A DNA stretch of 50,478 nt. Origin: Bacteroides caecigallinarum (lineage in GTDB: Bacteria; Bacteroidota; Bacteroidia; Bacteroidales; Bacteroidaceae). Under the pieces are notes generated by a model, which saw only the letters and a program-made list of their open reading frames with translations, searched no databases and was not told where the DNA came from. A program made the position numbers and the translations under genes. The stretch lies in NCBI RefSeq assembly GCF_016901995.1, contig NZ_JACJLE010000027.1, positions 1-50,478 of the forward strand. Reading direction: 5' to 3'. Each line of letters opens with the position of its first letter. Position 1 is the stretch's first letter. Shown piece by piece: positions 26,706 through 35,348 of this stretch.

Positions 26706-26779
26706 TGACCGCGACAGGATTCAAACCTGTAACCGGCTGATCCGTAGTCAGCTACTCTATTCAGTTGAGCTACGCGGCC
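26706..26779 (-). tRNA. tRNA-Arg (anticodon ACG), copy 2
   Basis: Seventy-four bases on the minus strand fold as a full cloverleaf: acceptor GGCCGCG with CGCGGTC plus discriminator A, anticodon stem GCTGA/TCAGC around the loop CTACGGA (anticodon ACG), and a T arm with GGTTTGAATCC. The CCA end is not encoded. It is identical to the copy 29 bases upstream. Confidence 0.95.
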
Positions 26780-26808
26780 AAAGCCATATTTTTGTTAAAA
26801 TTAAAGAG

Positions 26809-26882
26809 TGACCGCGACAGGATTCAAACCTGTAACCGGCTGATCCGTAGTCAGCTACTCTATTCAGTTGAGCTACGCGGCC
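26809..26882 (-). tRNA. tRNA-Arg (anticodon ACG), copy 1
   Basis: This copy is identical to the tRNA at 26,706-26,779 and lies first in the transcript. A strong promoter is just upstream on the minus strand (26,903-26,933). The two copies are probably one transcript ended by the hairpin at 26,671-26,704. Confidence 0.95.
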
Positions 26883-26902
26883 ATATCTTTTTTTAACGGG
26901 TG

Positions 26903-26933
26903 CAAAGGTATGCCTTTATTTTTAATTGTGCAA
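26903..26933 (-). promoter_or_regulatory. Promoter of the tRNA-Arg pair
   Basis: On the minus strand TTG (26,931-26,933), a spacer of exactly 20 bases and TACCTTTG (26,903-26,910) give a textbook Bacteroidota promoter 20 bases from the tRNA. Confidence 0.7.
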
Positions 26934-26975
26934 GCTTTTGAGAGATTTTTTTGAAGAAAAATAAAAAATATTTGT

Positions 26976-29288
26976 TTATTGCATGAATCTCTCTCCAAAA
27001 ATCTGCCATCCTAGGGAAATTCCGGCATTCCAATTCTTATTTGGCGAGCTGTAGTAGTTCAAATATGCACTTACAGAGCCGAACGGCAATCTTACGACTA
27101 ATGATAAATCTCCCATATATTCAAATTTGCTGAATATTTTGCCGTAAGTAGCCTTATTTGTTTCATTGCAATATATTGGGAAGAAAGGAACAAAGCCGTA
27201 TATGCCTAATCTGGCATGTACCATATTATTGAATTTATAAACCGGTATGACTCCTAAACCTGCAAACTGGTTGGCTCTGAAGGCTTCGTTATAACTGATC
27301 TTGCTGTGTGGAGTAGGAGAGAATTCTCCTGCCTGCATCATGGTGGCACGATAGTTATTGCTGAAGTTACGTGACGAGTAATAAGCGTGCAGATAAGAAC
27401 CTAATGATATTTTCTTCCCAAGACGGAAGTATTTTTCAAGTTCGTATGAAATCTGCAGCCATGCCTGAGTATATTTGAAATTACCGTCGTATGGGTCGGT
27501 TCCGGTACCTTGTTCAAATCTTTCCGTTCCCCAGTAAATATTTGCCGCAAGTCTTTCCCTTTTTCCGTTTACAGCATAAAGCTTGCTGTCGAGGGTGTTT
27601 CCTTCCATTACTACAGAGCCTCCCAATATCTCGTATTTGCTTTTATCTCTTGCGCTGTTAGTGAAATCTATTACATTGGTCTGGAAATATTGGTCGTAAA
27701 GACTTGCTATGCCTATTCCAAATTCAGCTTTGTGCTTGCTCAGGAATGGCATACTAATATATGCTTTCAGGAACCTTTCGTCTTTCTTATTGAAAACAGG
27801 ACTGTTTATCTGATTAAAGAAGTTTTGTGTCTGTCCCTTATAGTCGAATGATGATAATGACATTATCATTCTATACGATGTCGGAATTTCTGTTTGCAGG
27901 TCTATTTTTCCTGTAAGCTGTAGATTGTTATATATCTGTCCCAACTGTCCTTCGATGGCAAACTCTTTGGAGTATTTTCCAAGATTATGGTATGATGCCC
28001 CCAAATAAATTTGGTTCGCTCCGTTTGAACCTACATTACCGCCTATCCTTAATGATATATCTTCTGCTATTTTTACATCCAGTATAAGTGTAAATGTGCT
28101 GTCATTATAGTCATATTGAGCATGTGGCAATATTTCTTCAATCATATTGTCTGATAACAGTCTGAAATATCCTTTTCTCAAGTCTTCCAGACTGAAGATT
28201 TCATTGTCTTTTGCATGAAATCCCCGTATAATATATTTTTTCTGCTGCTCGTTGGTGCCGTTTATTATTATTTTTCTGAATTTGAATTCCGGCATCTCAC
28301 GTTTGAAGTCAATACGTTTTTTCTCAAGCATTCTGTAGCTTGTTCTTCTGGATATCCTTTGTTTTATGGAATCCATTAACTGTATGGTTCTGTTATAGCC
28401 GATATCGTGTAGCTCATCGTATCTGTCGAAATCCATTAAACCTACGTCGGTGTATTTGAAGGTCATCATTATACCTAATGAATCAGGAATGGAATAGTCT
28501 GTCTTTTGCATAATCATGTTTTCCAGCTGTCCCATGATGTCGCCTTCCTTGGGCTTGCTTGGATTTGAGCTGACTACGCTGCCTATTATTACATCCGGAT
28601 GGAAGTCTTTTATCATGGTAGATACGGGAAAATTGTCATATATACCTCCGTCGTATGCCAATACAGAATCTATTTCAATAGGTTTGAACATTCCCGGAAA
28701 GCTCATTGATGCCCTTACGGCATCTCCAAGGTCTCCTTTGTCCATTATGAGCGCTTTTTTGTTATATACATCCGAAGCGACACATCTGAATGGAATGAAA
28801 AGATTGTCGAAATTGCCTTTGCACTTCGCTGTTGCCTGAGCATATAATTCAACGAATACAATGTTCATGTGCATAGGATCGACAACGCTTGATGGTAAAA
28901 AACGTGGTTTTACCTTTTTTGCCATTTTCATATTAGAGAGATGAATATTGATAAATTCCGGTGTGGGAGGATTCATCTTGAAATAGTACATATAGTCTTC
29001 TTCTATACCTCCGGATGAGTACCATTTCTTGAAGTCAGGCGATTTGAGCATTTTTCCCATATCATCAGGAGAATAGCCCATGGCATATAATGAGCCTACA
29101 ATGGCTCCCATAGATGTTCCTGTAATATAGTCTATAGGTATGTTGTTTTCTTCCAAAGCACGTATTATTCCTATATGTGTCATTCCCTTTGCACCGCCAC
29201 CACTAAGAACCAATCCGACTTTTTGTGCGAATATTGAACCACTTATATGGATTATTAGAAATAATATTAGTGCAAATGCTTTTTTCAT
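26976..29288 (-). CDS. Patatin-like phospholipase with Omp85-type beta barrel (PlpD-like)
   Basis: The chosen start at 29,288 gives a signal peptide (MKKAFALILFLIIHISGSIFAQ); an upstream in-frame ATG at 29,333 would overlap the -7 box. Residues 24-230 form a patatin domain: oxyanion loop GGGAKG at 30-35, nucleophile Ser59 in GTSMG and Asp213 in AYDGG. Residues about 315-390 look like a POTRA domain, and the last 370 residues are aromatic-rich alternating beta strands ending in a C-terminal barrel signature (WQIFGERFMQ). This is the layout of type Vd (PlpD-like) outer-membrane proteins, with lipase activity toward phospholipids. It stands alone between the tRNA genes and htpG. Confidence 0.92.
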   Translation of the reverse strand: MKKAFALILFLIIHISGSIFAQKVGLVLSGGGAKGMTHIGIIRALEENNIPIDYITGTSMGAIVGSLYAMGYSPDDMGKMLKSPDFKKWYSSGGIEEDYMYYFKMNPPTPEFINIHLSNMKMAKKVKPRFLPSSVVDPMHMNIVFVELYAQATAKCKGNFDNLFIPFRCVASDVYNKKALIMDKGDLGDAVRASMSFPGMFKPIEIDSVLAYDGGIYDNFPVSTMIKDFHPDVIIGSVVSSNPSKPKEGDIMGQLENMIMQKTDYSIPDSLGIMMTFKYTDVGLMDFDRYDELHDIGYNRTIQLMDSIKQRISRRTSYRMLEKKRIDFKREMPEFKFRKIIINGTNEQQKKYIIRGFHAKDNEIFSLEDLRKGYFRLLSDNMIEEILPHAQYDYNDSTFTLILDVKIAEDISLRIGGNVGSNGANQIYLGASYHNLGKYSKEFAIEGQLGQIYNNLQLTGKIDLQTEIPTSYRMIMSLSSFDYKGQTQNFFNQINSPVFNKKDERFLKAYISMPFLSKHKAEFGIGIASLYDQYFQTNVIDFTNSARDKSKYEILGGSVVMEGNTLDSKLYAVNGKRERLAANIYWGTERFEQGTGTDPYDGNFKYTQAWLQISYELEKYFRLGKKISLGSYLHAYYSSRNFSNNYRATMMQAGEFSPTPHSKISYNEAFRANQFAGLGVIPVYKFNNMVHARLGIYGFVPFFPIYCNETNKATYGKIFSKFEYMGDLSLVVRLPFGSVSAYLNYYSSPNKNWNAGISLGWQIFGERFMQ

Positions 29289-29330
29289 ACCATCTTTAAG
29301 TAATGATTGTGTTACGTAATTGTCAATTAT

Positions 29331-29362
29331 CAAAGATACTCAAATTTTAAATCTAAGTCGAA
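29331..29362 (-). promoter_or_regulatory. Promoter of the patatin-like gene
   Basis: On the minus strand TTCG (29,359-29,362), a 20-base spacer and TATCTTTG (29,331-29,338) fit the Bacteroidota promoter with one mismatch in the -33 element. The leader would be about 35 bases. Confidence 0.6.
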
Positions 29363-29706
29363 TTATATCCGTATTTTTTTATTGTTTGATATAAAATCGC
29401 ATTTGTTTATCCTAATCTGTGTTTGCTTGAAGGTATAATTGACAATACTTTTTATTGTCAAATAAACAGATATGTATGAATGTGCATATCGATATTACAG
29501 GTGCTGATATAAGGGTATTATCAAAATATGTAGAGAAAATTCCATAGTGCAGGTTAAGAAGCATTATATGTGTCAGATACATTCGGTAACTTTTTAAAAG
29601 GTCCAAAATATAATTCCTGCTTTTTATCGTTTGGTCTTAATTTGTGTCCGGTTGCAGATGTGTAAGAATTTTATAAGAAAAGGGCTATATGTAAGGAGTA
29701 AAAAAT

Positions 29707-29741
29707 AGGGCTATGCCATTTTGATATAACGGTATAGCCCT
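29707..29741 (-). terminator. Terminator of htpG
   Basis: An 11-pair stem (AGGGCTATGCC at 29,707-29,717 with 29,731-29,741, one G-U pair) is followed on the minus strand by TATTTTTTA. It lies 24 bases after the htpG stop. Confidence 0.85.
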
Positions 29742-29764
29742 AAATAGTATTAATAATGTTGGTA

Positions 29765-31810
29765 TTAAATCATTTCGATGCTTCTCTTTACGAAGTTTGT
29801 AAGAGCTTCACCCTTCAGCATTCCGTTCTGCAGTAATGCCAGGTCAATAAGCTGATGTACAACTTTGTTTCCGGCTGCATATTCATTCAAAATGCTGTTC
29901 TTCTGATTTTTCTGTTCATCAAGTTTCTTTTCTACATCTTTCAGCTCGTCTTTTTCGGCAACGGGGATTTCTTCGTCTTTCTTGCCTTCGTGAGCTTTAC
30001 GGAGTTCGCTTTCTCTGAGTGACAGTATAGCTATTTCAGATTCTACAGGAACCAATTTTTCGGCGCATGCTGTTTCTGTGTCGCTCAAAACCTGTTTGAT
30101 CAGTTTATGGTCGCTGTTCAGTACAAGGCTGTACATATCAGGCATTTCTCCATAGAAGCTCATTCCCGGCTGAATATTTGCCATTTCCTTCATACGGCGC
30201 ATATATTCGGCCTGAGTGATTATTATCGGAGAACCGTTTTCGCCCATAGCCTGAGTTTCTACATGGAATTCAGTCTTCTGCAGTTTTGGCATCTGGCCGC
30301 TGAATACTGTAGAAAGTATGCTGCGCTTGTCTTCTTTCAACTCTTCGCCTTTCTGTTCGTCTTTTACAATCAGGCGGTCTATAACATCGCTGTCAACACG
30401 TGTGAAACGGCTCTTTTCCAGTTTCTGTTCCAGCATGTTTATCATCGGAACATCAAGCTGTCCGTCCATCATCAGTACGTTGTAGCCTTTGTTTACGGCT
30501 GCATCGATATAAGCATACTGTTCGTCACGGTTGTTTGCGTACAGATAAATCAGGTTACCATCTTTGTCGGTCTGGTTTCCGCTGATAAGAGTCTTGTATT
30601 CTTCCTGAGTGTAATATTTGCCTTCTGTATCTTTGAAGAGTGCAAATTTGTCAGCTTTAGAATAGAAGTCCTCTTGAGTCAACATTCCGTAGTTGATGAA
30701 AATCTTCAGGTCATCCCATTTGTTTTCAAATTCTTTACGGTCGTTCTTGAAGATTGACTGAAGTCTGTCTGCTACTTTCTTTGTTATGTATGTAGAAATC
30801 TTCTTTACGTTAGAGTCGCTCTGCAGGTACGAACGTGATACGTTAAGCGGAATATCCGGAGAATCGATTACACCGTGAAGCAATGTCAGGAAGTCAGGAA
30901 CGATACCTTCTACTGAGTCTGTCACATAAACCTGATTGCAGTATAACTGTATCTTGTTTTTCTGCAAGTCGATGTTGCTCTTAATTTTCGGGAAGTAGAG
31001 CACACCAGTCAGATTGAACGGATAGTCAACATTCAAATGTATCCAGAACAAAGGCTCGTCTGACATAGGGTAGAGGTCTCTGTAGAATTTCTTGTAGTCC
31101 TCGTCCTTAAGTTCGCTTGGCTTCTTTGTCCATATAGGGCATGTGTCGTTTATGATGTTGTCTTCGTCAGTATCTACCTGCTTGCCGTCTTTCCATTCTT
31201 TTTTCTTTCCGAATGCTACAGGCACAGCCAGGAAACGGCAATATTTGTTCAATAATCCTTTCAGGCGGTTTTCTTCAAGGAATTCCTTGCAGTCATCATC
31301 TACATAAAGTATGATGTCTGTACCACGGTCAGCCTTTTCAGTTTCCTCAAGAGTGAACTCAGGACTTCCGTCGCAAGTCCATTTTACAGCCTGTGCACCT
31401 TCCTGATATGATTTGGTTACGATTTCCACCTTCTTTGCTACCATGAAAGCAGAATAGAAACCTAAACCGAAATGGCCTATGATTGCGTTTGCATCGTCTT
31501 TATATTTGGCTAGGAAGTCATTTGCACCTGAAAATGCAATCTGGTTGATATATTTGTCTATTTCTTCAGCAGTAAGACCAAGTCCGCGGTCTGAAATTAC
31601 GATAGTGTCGTTTTCAGCTTTTACTCTAATGGTAAGGTCTCCCAATTCACCCTTGAATTCTCCTTTTGAAGCAAGAGTCTTCAACTTCTGTGTCGCGTCA
31701 ACAGCGTTTGAAACAAGTTCGCGCAAGAAAATTTCATGGTCACTGTATAAGAACTTTTTAATGATGGGGAATATGTTTTCTGTAGTTACCCCGATATTAC
31801 CTTTTTGCAT
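29765..31810 (-). CDS. htpG: Molecular chaperone HtpG (Hsp90)
   Basis: This is a cytosolic ATP-dependent chaperone of 681 residues. The N-terminal GHKL ATP-binding site is clear: LRELVSNAVDA near residue 30 (the catalytic Glu and the Mg-binding Asn), ISDRGLG near 75 and GHFGLGFYSAF near 115. Middle and C-terminal dimerisation domains follow; length is slightly over the E. coli protein because of charged insertions near 585-640. It is a single-gene unit with its own terminator. An inverted repeat in its leader (31,848-31,863) may matter for control. Confidence 0.97.
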   Translation of the reverse strand: MQKGNIGVTTENIFPIIKKFLYSDHEIFLRELVSNAVDATQKLKTLASKGEFKGELGDLTIRVKAENDTIVISDRGLGLTAEEIDKYINQIAFSGANDFLAKYKDDANAIIGHFGLGFYSAFMVAKKVEIVTKSYQEGAQAVKWTCDGSPEFTLEETEKADRGTDIILYVDDDCKEFLEENRLKGLLNKYCRFLAVPVAFGKKKEWKDGKQVDTDEDNIINDTCPIWTKKPSELKDEDYKKFYRDLYPMSDEPLFWIHLNVDYPFNLTGVLYFPKIKSNIDLQKNKIQLYCNQVYVTDSVEGIVPDFLTLLHGVIDSPDIPLNVSRSYLQSDSNVKKISTYITKKVADRLQSIFKNDRKEFENKWDDLKIFINYGMLTQEDFYSKADKFALFKDTEGKYYTQEEYKTLISGNQTDKDGNLIYLYANNRDEQYAYIDAAVNKGYNVLMMDGQLDVPMINMLEQKLEKSRFTRVDSDVIDRLIVKDEQKGEELKEDKRSILSTVFSGQMPKLQKTEFHVETQAMGENGSPIIITQAEYMRRMKEMANIQPGMSFYGEMPDMYSLVLNSDHKLIKQVLSDTETACAEKLVPVESEIAILSLRESELRKAHEGKKDEEIPVAEKDELKDVEKKLDEQKNQKNSILNEYAAGNKVVHQLIDLALLQNGMLKGEALTNFVKRSIEMI

Positions 31811-31847
31811 ATCTGTTATGTTTTTTATTAATAAATCGTGATTTTAT

Positions 31848-31863
31848 GATATTTGGAAATATC
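31848..31863. promoter_or_regulatory. Inverted repeat in the htpG leader
   Basis: GATATTT-GG-AAATATC forms a seven-base dyad around a 2-base centre, 38-53 bases before the htpG ATG. A second odd-centred palindrome, TGACAT-T-ATGTCA, is at 31,908-31,920. Either could be an operator for stress control; no known site is recognised. Confidence 0.45.
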
Positions 31864-31973
31864 GACGTGAATTCTATCAGCAAAATAAATGCCATACGTT
31901 TGATGACTGACATTATGTCATGACTGTTTAGGCGAATTGTGGAGCGTTATTAATGGCGGAATAATTAAAAAAT

Positions 31974-32013
31974 AAAATGCTTTGTCATTTAAGGCAAAAT
32001 AACAAAGCATTTT
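31974..32013 (-). terminator. Terminator of the thioredoxin gene
   Basis: Perfect 12-base arms AAAATGCTTTGT (31,974-31,985) and its complement (32,002-32,013) are followed on the minus strand by ATTTTTTAATT, 28 bases after the thioredoxin stop. Confidence 0.8.
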
Positions 32014-32041
32014 AAGTAAAACGTCAAAGCGTTTTTTTATG

Positions 32042-32485
32042 TCATTTCAACAGGAAATCGTTGATTGCTTTTTCCAGGTCCTCTTTTGGTAGTGCTCCTT
32101 GTGCAACCTGAGGCATTTTGTCCATCGGAATAAACAGCAGGGTAGGAAGGCTGGTTATGCCAAAAGCTGCAGCAAGTTCGCGTTCCTTGTCTGTGTTCAC
32201 CTTATATATAATAATCTTATCTTTATATTTCTGGGCAAGGCTTTCCAATGTTGGAGACAACATGCGGCAAGGTCCGCACCAGTCAGCATAGAAATCTACG
32301 ATGGCAGGTTTCTTTCCGTTATAAATCCATTTATCAGGATTCTTTTCATAATCGTATATTTTCTCCACGAATTCTGTCTTTCCTATATGTATAACTTTGC
32401 CGTTGCTGTCAGATGATACGGATTGGGCTTTAGTGGAAAGAGCTATGATAACGGCAGATGCTAAGAAAAATAATAGTCTTTTCAT
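32042..32485 (-). CDS. Secreted thioredoxin-family protein
   Basis: This 147-residue protein has a cleavable signal peptide (about residues 1-20, ending STKA) and a thioredoxin domain with the redox site WCGPC at 69-73 and the cis-proline loop TSLPTLLF. It therefore acts in the periplasm, probably reducing or exchanging disulfides; several Bacteroides have such exported thioredoxins. The 30 residues before the domain are acidic and polar. It is a single gene, divergent from nqrA, with its own promoter and terminator. Confidence 0.92.
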   Translation of the reverse strand: MKRLLFFLASAVIIALSTKAQSVSSDSNGKVIHIGKTEFVEKIYDYEKNPDKWIYNGKKPAIVDFYADWCGPCRMLSPTLESLAQKYKDKIIIYKVNTDKERELAAAFGITSLPTLLFIPMDKMPQVAQGALPKEDLEKAINDFLLK

Positions 32486-32539
32486 ATCAAATTAATGTTT
32501 TAGTGTGAATGATTTGTTTTATCAGATGATTTTCTTTTG

Positions 32540-32570
32540 CAAATATATCAATTTTATTATTGGTTTACAA
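32540..32570 (-). promoter_or_regulatory. Promoter of the thioredoxin gene
   Basis: On the minus strand TTG (32,568-32,570), a 20-base spacer and TATATTTG (32,540-32,547) fit the Bacteroidota promoter, about 55 bases upstream of the ATG. Confidence 0.65.
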
Positions 32571-32742
32571 CAGTCTTTATCTATTGTATTATAGATAAAA
32601 ACTATAATAAAGGCAGAAGCAAAAAGCAATGATAAATGCATGTTGCAGACCAAATAAGTATTTGTTTATAACTGTTCTTTTAAATAAGGAAAAAATTCCT
32701 TATTTATCTGTCGAAAAAGTTCTTTTTTACTTATTTTTTCTT

Positions 32743-32750
32743 TAATTTTG
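32743..32750 (+). promoter_or_regulatory. Candidate -7 box of the nqr operon
   Basis: TAATTTTG matches TAnnTTTG, 36 bases before the nqrA ATG. The -33 element is weak (GTTC at spacing 20). Confidence 0.5.
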
Positions 32751-32785
32751 CGGCAAAATTTAAAAACCATTTTTTATAACCCGAT

Positions 32786-34135
32786 ATGGCAAATGTAATT
32801 AAATTACGTAAAGGCCTGGACATCAACTTGAAAGGTAAGGCAGCTGCAGAAGTTGTGGCTGTAAAGGCACCTGGTTTCTATGCTTTAGTACCGGATGACT
32901 TTACAGGAGTAACTCCTAAGGTAGTCGTTAAAGAACAAGAGTATGTAATGGCCGGAGGACCCTTGTTTATTGACAAGAATCATCCTGAACTGAAATTTGT
33001 TTCGCCAGTTAGTGGCGTAGTGACAAGCGTAGAGCGCGGAGCTAGACGTAAGGTAATGAGTATTACTGTAGAGGCAGCAGCCGAACAGGATTACGAAGAA
33101 TTCGGCAAGCAGAACGTATCTGCCATGAGTGCAGAGGCAGTTAAGGAACTACTTCTTAATGCCGGTATGTTCGCTTTCTTCAGACAGCGTCCTTACGATG
33201 TAATCGCAGATCCGACAGTGGCTCCAAGAGCTATCTTCGTTTCTGCTTTCGACACAAATCCGCTGGCTCCGGACTTTGAAGTAGCTCTGAAAGGCGAAGA
33301 AAACAACTTCCAGACAGGACTTGATGCTTTGGCTAAATTGGCCAAGACTTATTTAAGTATTAGTGTTAACCAGAAGTCAGCAGCTCTTACACAGGCTAAG
33401 AACGTTACTGTAACAGCTTTCGACGGACCTCATCCTGCAGGTAATGTTGGTGTTCAGATCAACAACATCGCTCCTGTAAACAAAGGTGAAACTGTCTGGA
33501 CTATCGACCCACAGGCTGTAATCTTCATTGGACGTCTGATGAATACAGGTCGTGTTGATATGACACGTACTGTTGCTATCACAGGCTCAGAAGTTAAGAA
33601 ACCGGCTTATTGCAAACTGAAAGTAGGTGCACTGCTTACAGACATCCTTGCAAGTAATGTAAACAAGGATAAGGAACTTCGCTACATCAGCGGTAATCCT
33701 TTGACAGGAAAACAGATTCCTGCTAACGGTTTCCTTGGCGCATTCCACAGTCAGGTAACTGTAATTCCTGAAGGTAACGATGTTCACGAAATGTTGGGAT
33801 GGATTATGCCTCGTTTCAACGAGTTCAGTACAAGCCACTCATATTTCAGCTGGTTGATGGGCAAGAAAGAATATACTCTTGACGCTCGTATCAAAGGTGG
33901 AGAACGTCATATGATTATGTCAAACGAATACGACCGCGTACTTCCTATGGATATTCTTCCTGAATATCTTATCAAAGCTATCATTGCCGGTGATATCGAC
34001 CGCATGGAACAGCTTGGTATCTACGAAGTAGCTCCTGAAGATTTCGCTATCTGCGAGTTCGTATGTTCTTCAAAGATGGAACTTCAGCGTATTGTCCGCG
34101 AAGGTCTTGACATGCTCCGTCGTGAAATGTGTTAA
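32786..34135 (+). CDS. nqrA: Na+-translocating NADH:quinone reductase subunit A
   Basis: NqrA is the quinone-side peripheral subunit of the sodium-pumping NADH dehydrogenase in the inner membrane. The 449-residue length and the start MANVIKLRKGLDINLKGKA match the family, as do FDGPHPAGNVGVQIN and the C-terminal DFAICEFVCSSKMELQ. It is the first gene of nqrABCDEF, all on the plus strand with gaps of 15-34 bases. Valine and alanine codons here are mainly GTA/GTT and GCT/GCA. Confidence 0.97.
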   Translation: MANVIKLRKGLDINLKGKAAAEVVAVKAPGFYALVPDDFTGVTPKVVVKEQEYVMAGGPLFIDKNHPELKFVSPVSGVVTSVERGARRKVMSITVEAAAEQDYEEFGKQNVSAMSAEAVKELLLNAGMFAFFRQRPYDVIADPTVAPRAIFVSAFDTNPLAPDFEVALKGEENNFQTGLDALAKLAKTYLSISVNQKSAALTQAKNVTVTAFDGPHPAGNVGVQINNIAPVNKGETVWTIDPQAVIFIGRLMNTGRVDMTRTVAITGSEVKKPAYCKLKVGALLTDILASNVNKDKELRYISGNPLTGKQIPANGFLGAFHSQVTVIPEGNDVHEMLGWIMPRFNEFSTSHSYFSWLMGKKEYTLDARIKGGERHMIMSNEYDRVLPMDILPEYLIKAIIAGDIDRMEQLGIYEVAPEDFAICEFVCSSKMELQRIVREGLDMLRREMC

Positions 34136-34169
34136 TATATATAATGTGTATATAAGAATATAAATAATA

Positions 34170-35333
34170 ATGAAAGCGTTAAGAAATTATATCGATAAGA
34201 TAAAGCCAAACTTTGAAGAGGGCGGCAAATACCAGGCTTTCCGTTCTGTATTCGACGGTTTCGAAACATTCCTTTTCGTTCCGAATACTACATCTAAGAC
34301 TGGTACGCACATCCACGACGCTATAGACAGCAAACGTATCATGTCTATCGTGGTTATTGCGCTTATACCGGCATTGCTGTTCGGTATGTATAACGTAGGT
34401 TACCAGCACTATGCTTTTGCAGGTATCGAAGGTAGCTTCATTCAGAAATTCGGTTACGGTTTTCTTGCCGTATTGCCAAAAATCATCGTTTCATACGTTG
34501 TAGGTCTTGGAATTGAGTTCGTTGTAGCTCAGTGGAAGAAGGAAGAAATTCAGGAAGGTTTCCTTGTTTCAGGTATGTTGATTCCTATGATTGTTCCTGT
34601 TGACTGTCCGTTGTGGATGCTTGCCGTAGCTACAGCATTCTCTGTAATCTTCGCTAAGGAAGTATTCGGTGGTACAGGTATGAACATCTTCAACCCTGCA
34701 TTGATTACACGTGCATTCTTGTTCTTCGCTTATCCTACGAAGATGTCCGGTGACACTGTATGGGTGGCAAGTGACAGTATTTTCGGTTTAGGCAAGACTG
34801 TAGATGGGTTGACTGCCGCTACTCCGTTGGGTGTGGCAAAAGTTGCCGAATGCCCTGACTTCTCTTGGGACATGGTGACTGGTTTGATACCTGGTTCCAT
34901 TGGTGAGACCAGTGTGATTGCCATTGCCATCGGTGCCGTGATTTTGTTATGGTCGGGTGTGGCAAGCTGGAAAACGATGCTGTCTGTATTTGTAGGAGGT
35001 GCCGTGATGGGTTTGGTGTTCAACCAATGGGGACCTGATACTGCGATAGCCCACATGCCTTGGTATGAACATTTGTGTTTGGGCGGTTTTTGTTTTGGTG
35101 CCGTATTTATGGCGACCGATCCTGTCACTTCTTCACGTACGGAGAACGGCAAATATATTTATGGATTCCTGATTGGTGCCATGGCAATCATAATACGTGT
35201 GCTCAACCCCGGTTATCCTGAGGGCATGATGCTTGCTATCCTGCTGATGAATATCTTTGTGCCGCTGATTGACTATGTGGTAGTGCAGAACAATATTTCG
35301 CGTCGTGCAAAACGTGCTATGTCTAACAAATAA
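34170..35333 (+). CDS. nqrB: Na+-translocating NADH:quinone reductase subunit B
   Basis: NqrB is a multi-pass membrane subunit that carries covalent FMN and riboflavin. The 387-residue protein has about ten hydrophobic segments after residue 55. The flavinylation motif recognised by ApbE appears as DGLTAAT (Dxx(S/T)xxT type), just before PLGVAKVAE. Codon choice changes inside this gene: the first half uses GTA/GTT and GCA/GCT, and from roughly base 34,740 onward GTG, GCC and CTG/TTG dominate. The protein remains normal in length and motifs, so the change is at DNA level only. Confidence 0.97.
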   Translation: MKALRNYIDKIKPNFEEGGKYQAFRSVFDGFETFLFVPNTTSKTGTHIHDAIDSKRIMSIVVIALIPALLFGMYNVGYQHYAFAGIEGSFIQKFGYGFLAVLPKIIVSYVVGLGIEFVVAQWKKEEIQEGFLVSGMLIPMIVPVDCPLWMLAVATAFSVIFAKEVFGGTGMNIFNPALITRAFLFFAYPTKMSGDTVWVASDSIFGLGKTVDGLTAATPLGVAKVAECPDFSWDMVTGLIPGSIGETSVIAIAIGAVILLWSGVASWKTMLSVFVGGAVMGLVFNQWGPDTAIAHMPWYEHLCLGGFCFGAVFMATDPVTSSRTENGKYIYGFLIGAMAIIIRVLNPGYPEGMMLAILLMNIFVPLIDYVVVQNNISRRAKRAMSNK

Positions 35334-35348
35334 AAAACCGAAAATACG

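Larger units (their letters stand above)
29289..29764. other. Gene-free stretch between the patatin-like gene and htpG
   Basis: This 476-base A+T-rich stretch holds the patatin-gene promoter on the left and the htpG terminator on the right. In between I see only an inverted repeat, TTGACAAT (29,439-29,446) and ATTGTCAA (29,454-29,461). A 64-codon open frame on the minus strand has no start signal or recognisable content. Confidence 0.6.
32486..32785. other. Divergent intergenic region between thioredoxin and nqrA
   Basis: This 300-base gap holds the two divergent promoters and one 24-base inverted repeat, AAATAAGGAA-AAAA-TTCCTTATTT (32,682-32,705), about 40 bases before the nqrA -7 box. The repeat is a candidate operator for nqr. 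Nothing else is seen. Confidence 0.6.

Noticed and set aside
26706..26882. The duplicated tRNA-Arg as an attachment site of a mobile element
   Set aside because: The two copies are full, identical tRNA genes with one promoter and terminator; no integrase gene or partial tRNA copy is seen in the window.
29412..29606. 64-codon open frame in the gap before htpG
   Set aside because: It has no promoter, no ribosome site and no recognisable content.
30107..30757. 216-codon open frame antisense to htpG
   Set aside because: It lies fully within the conserved htpG coding sequence, has no recognisable domain and has the odd composition of a shadow frame.
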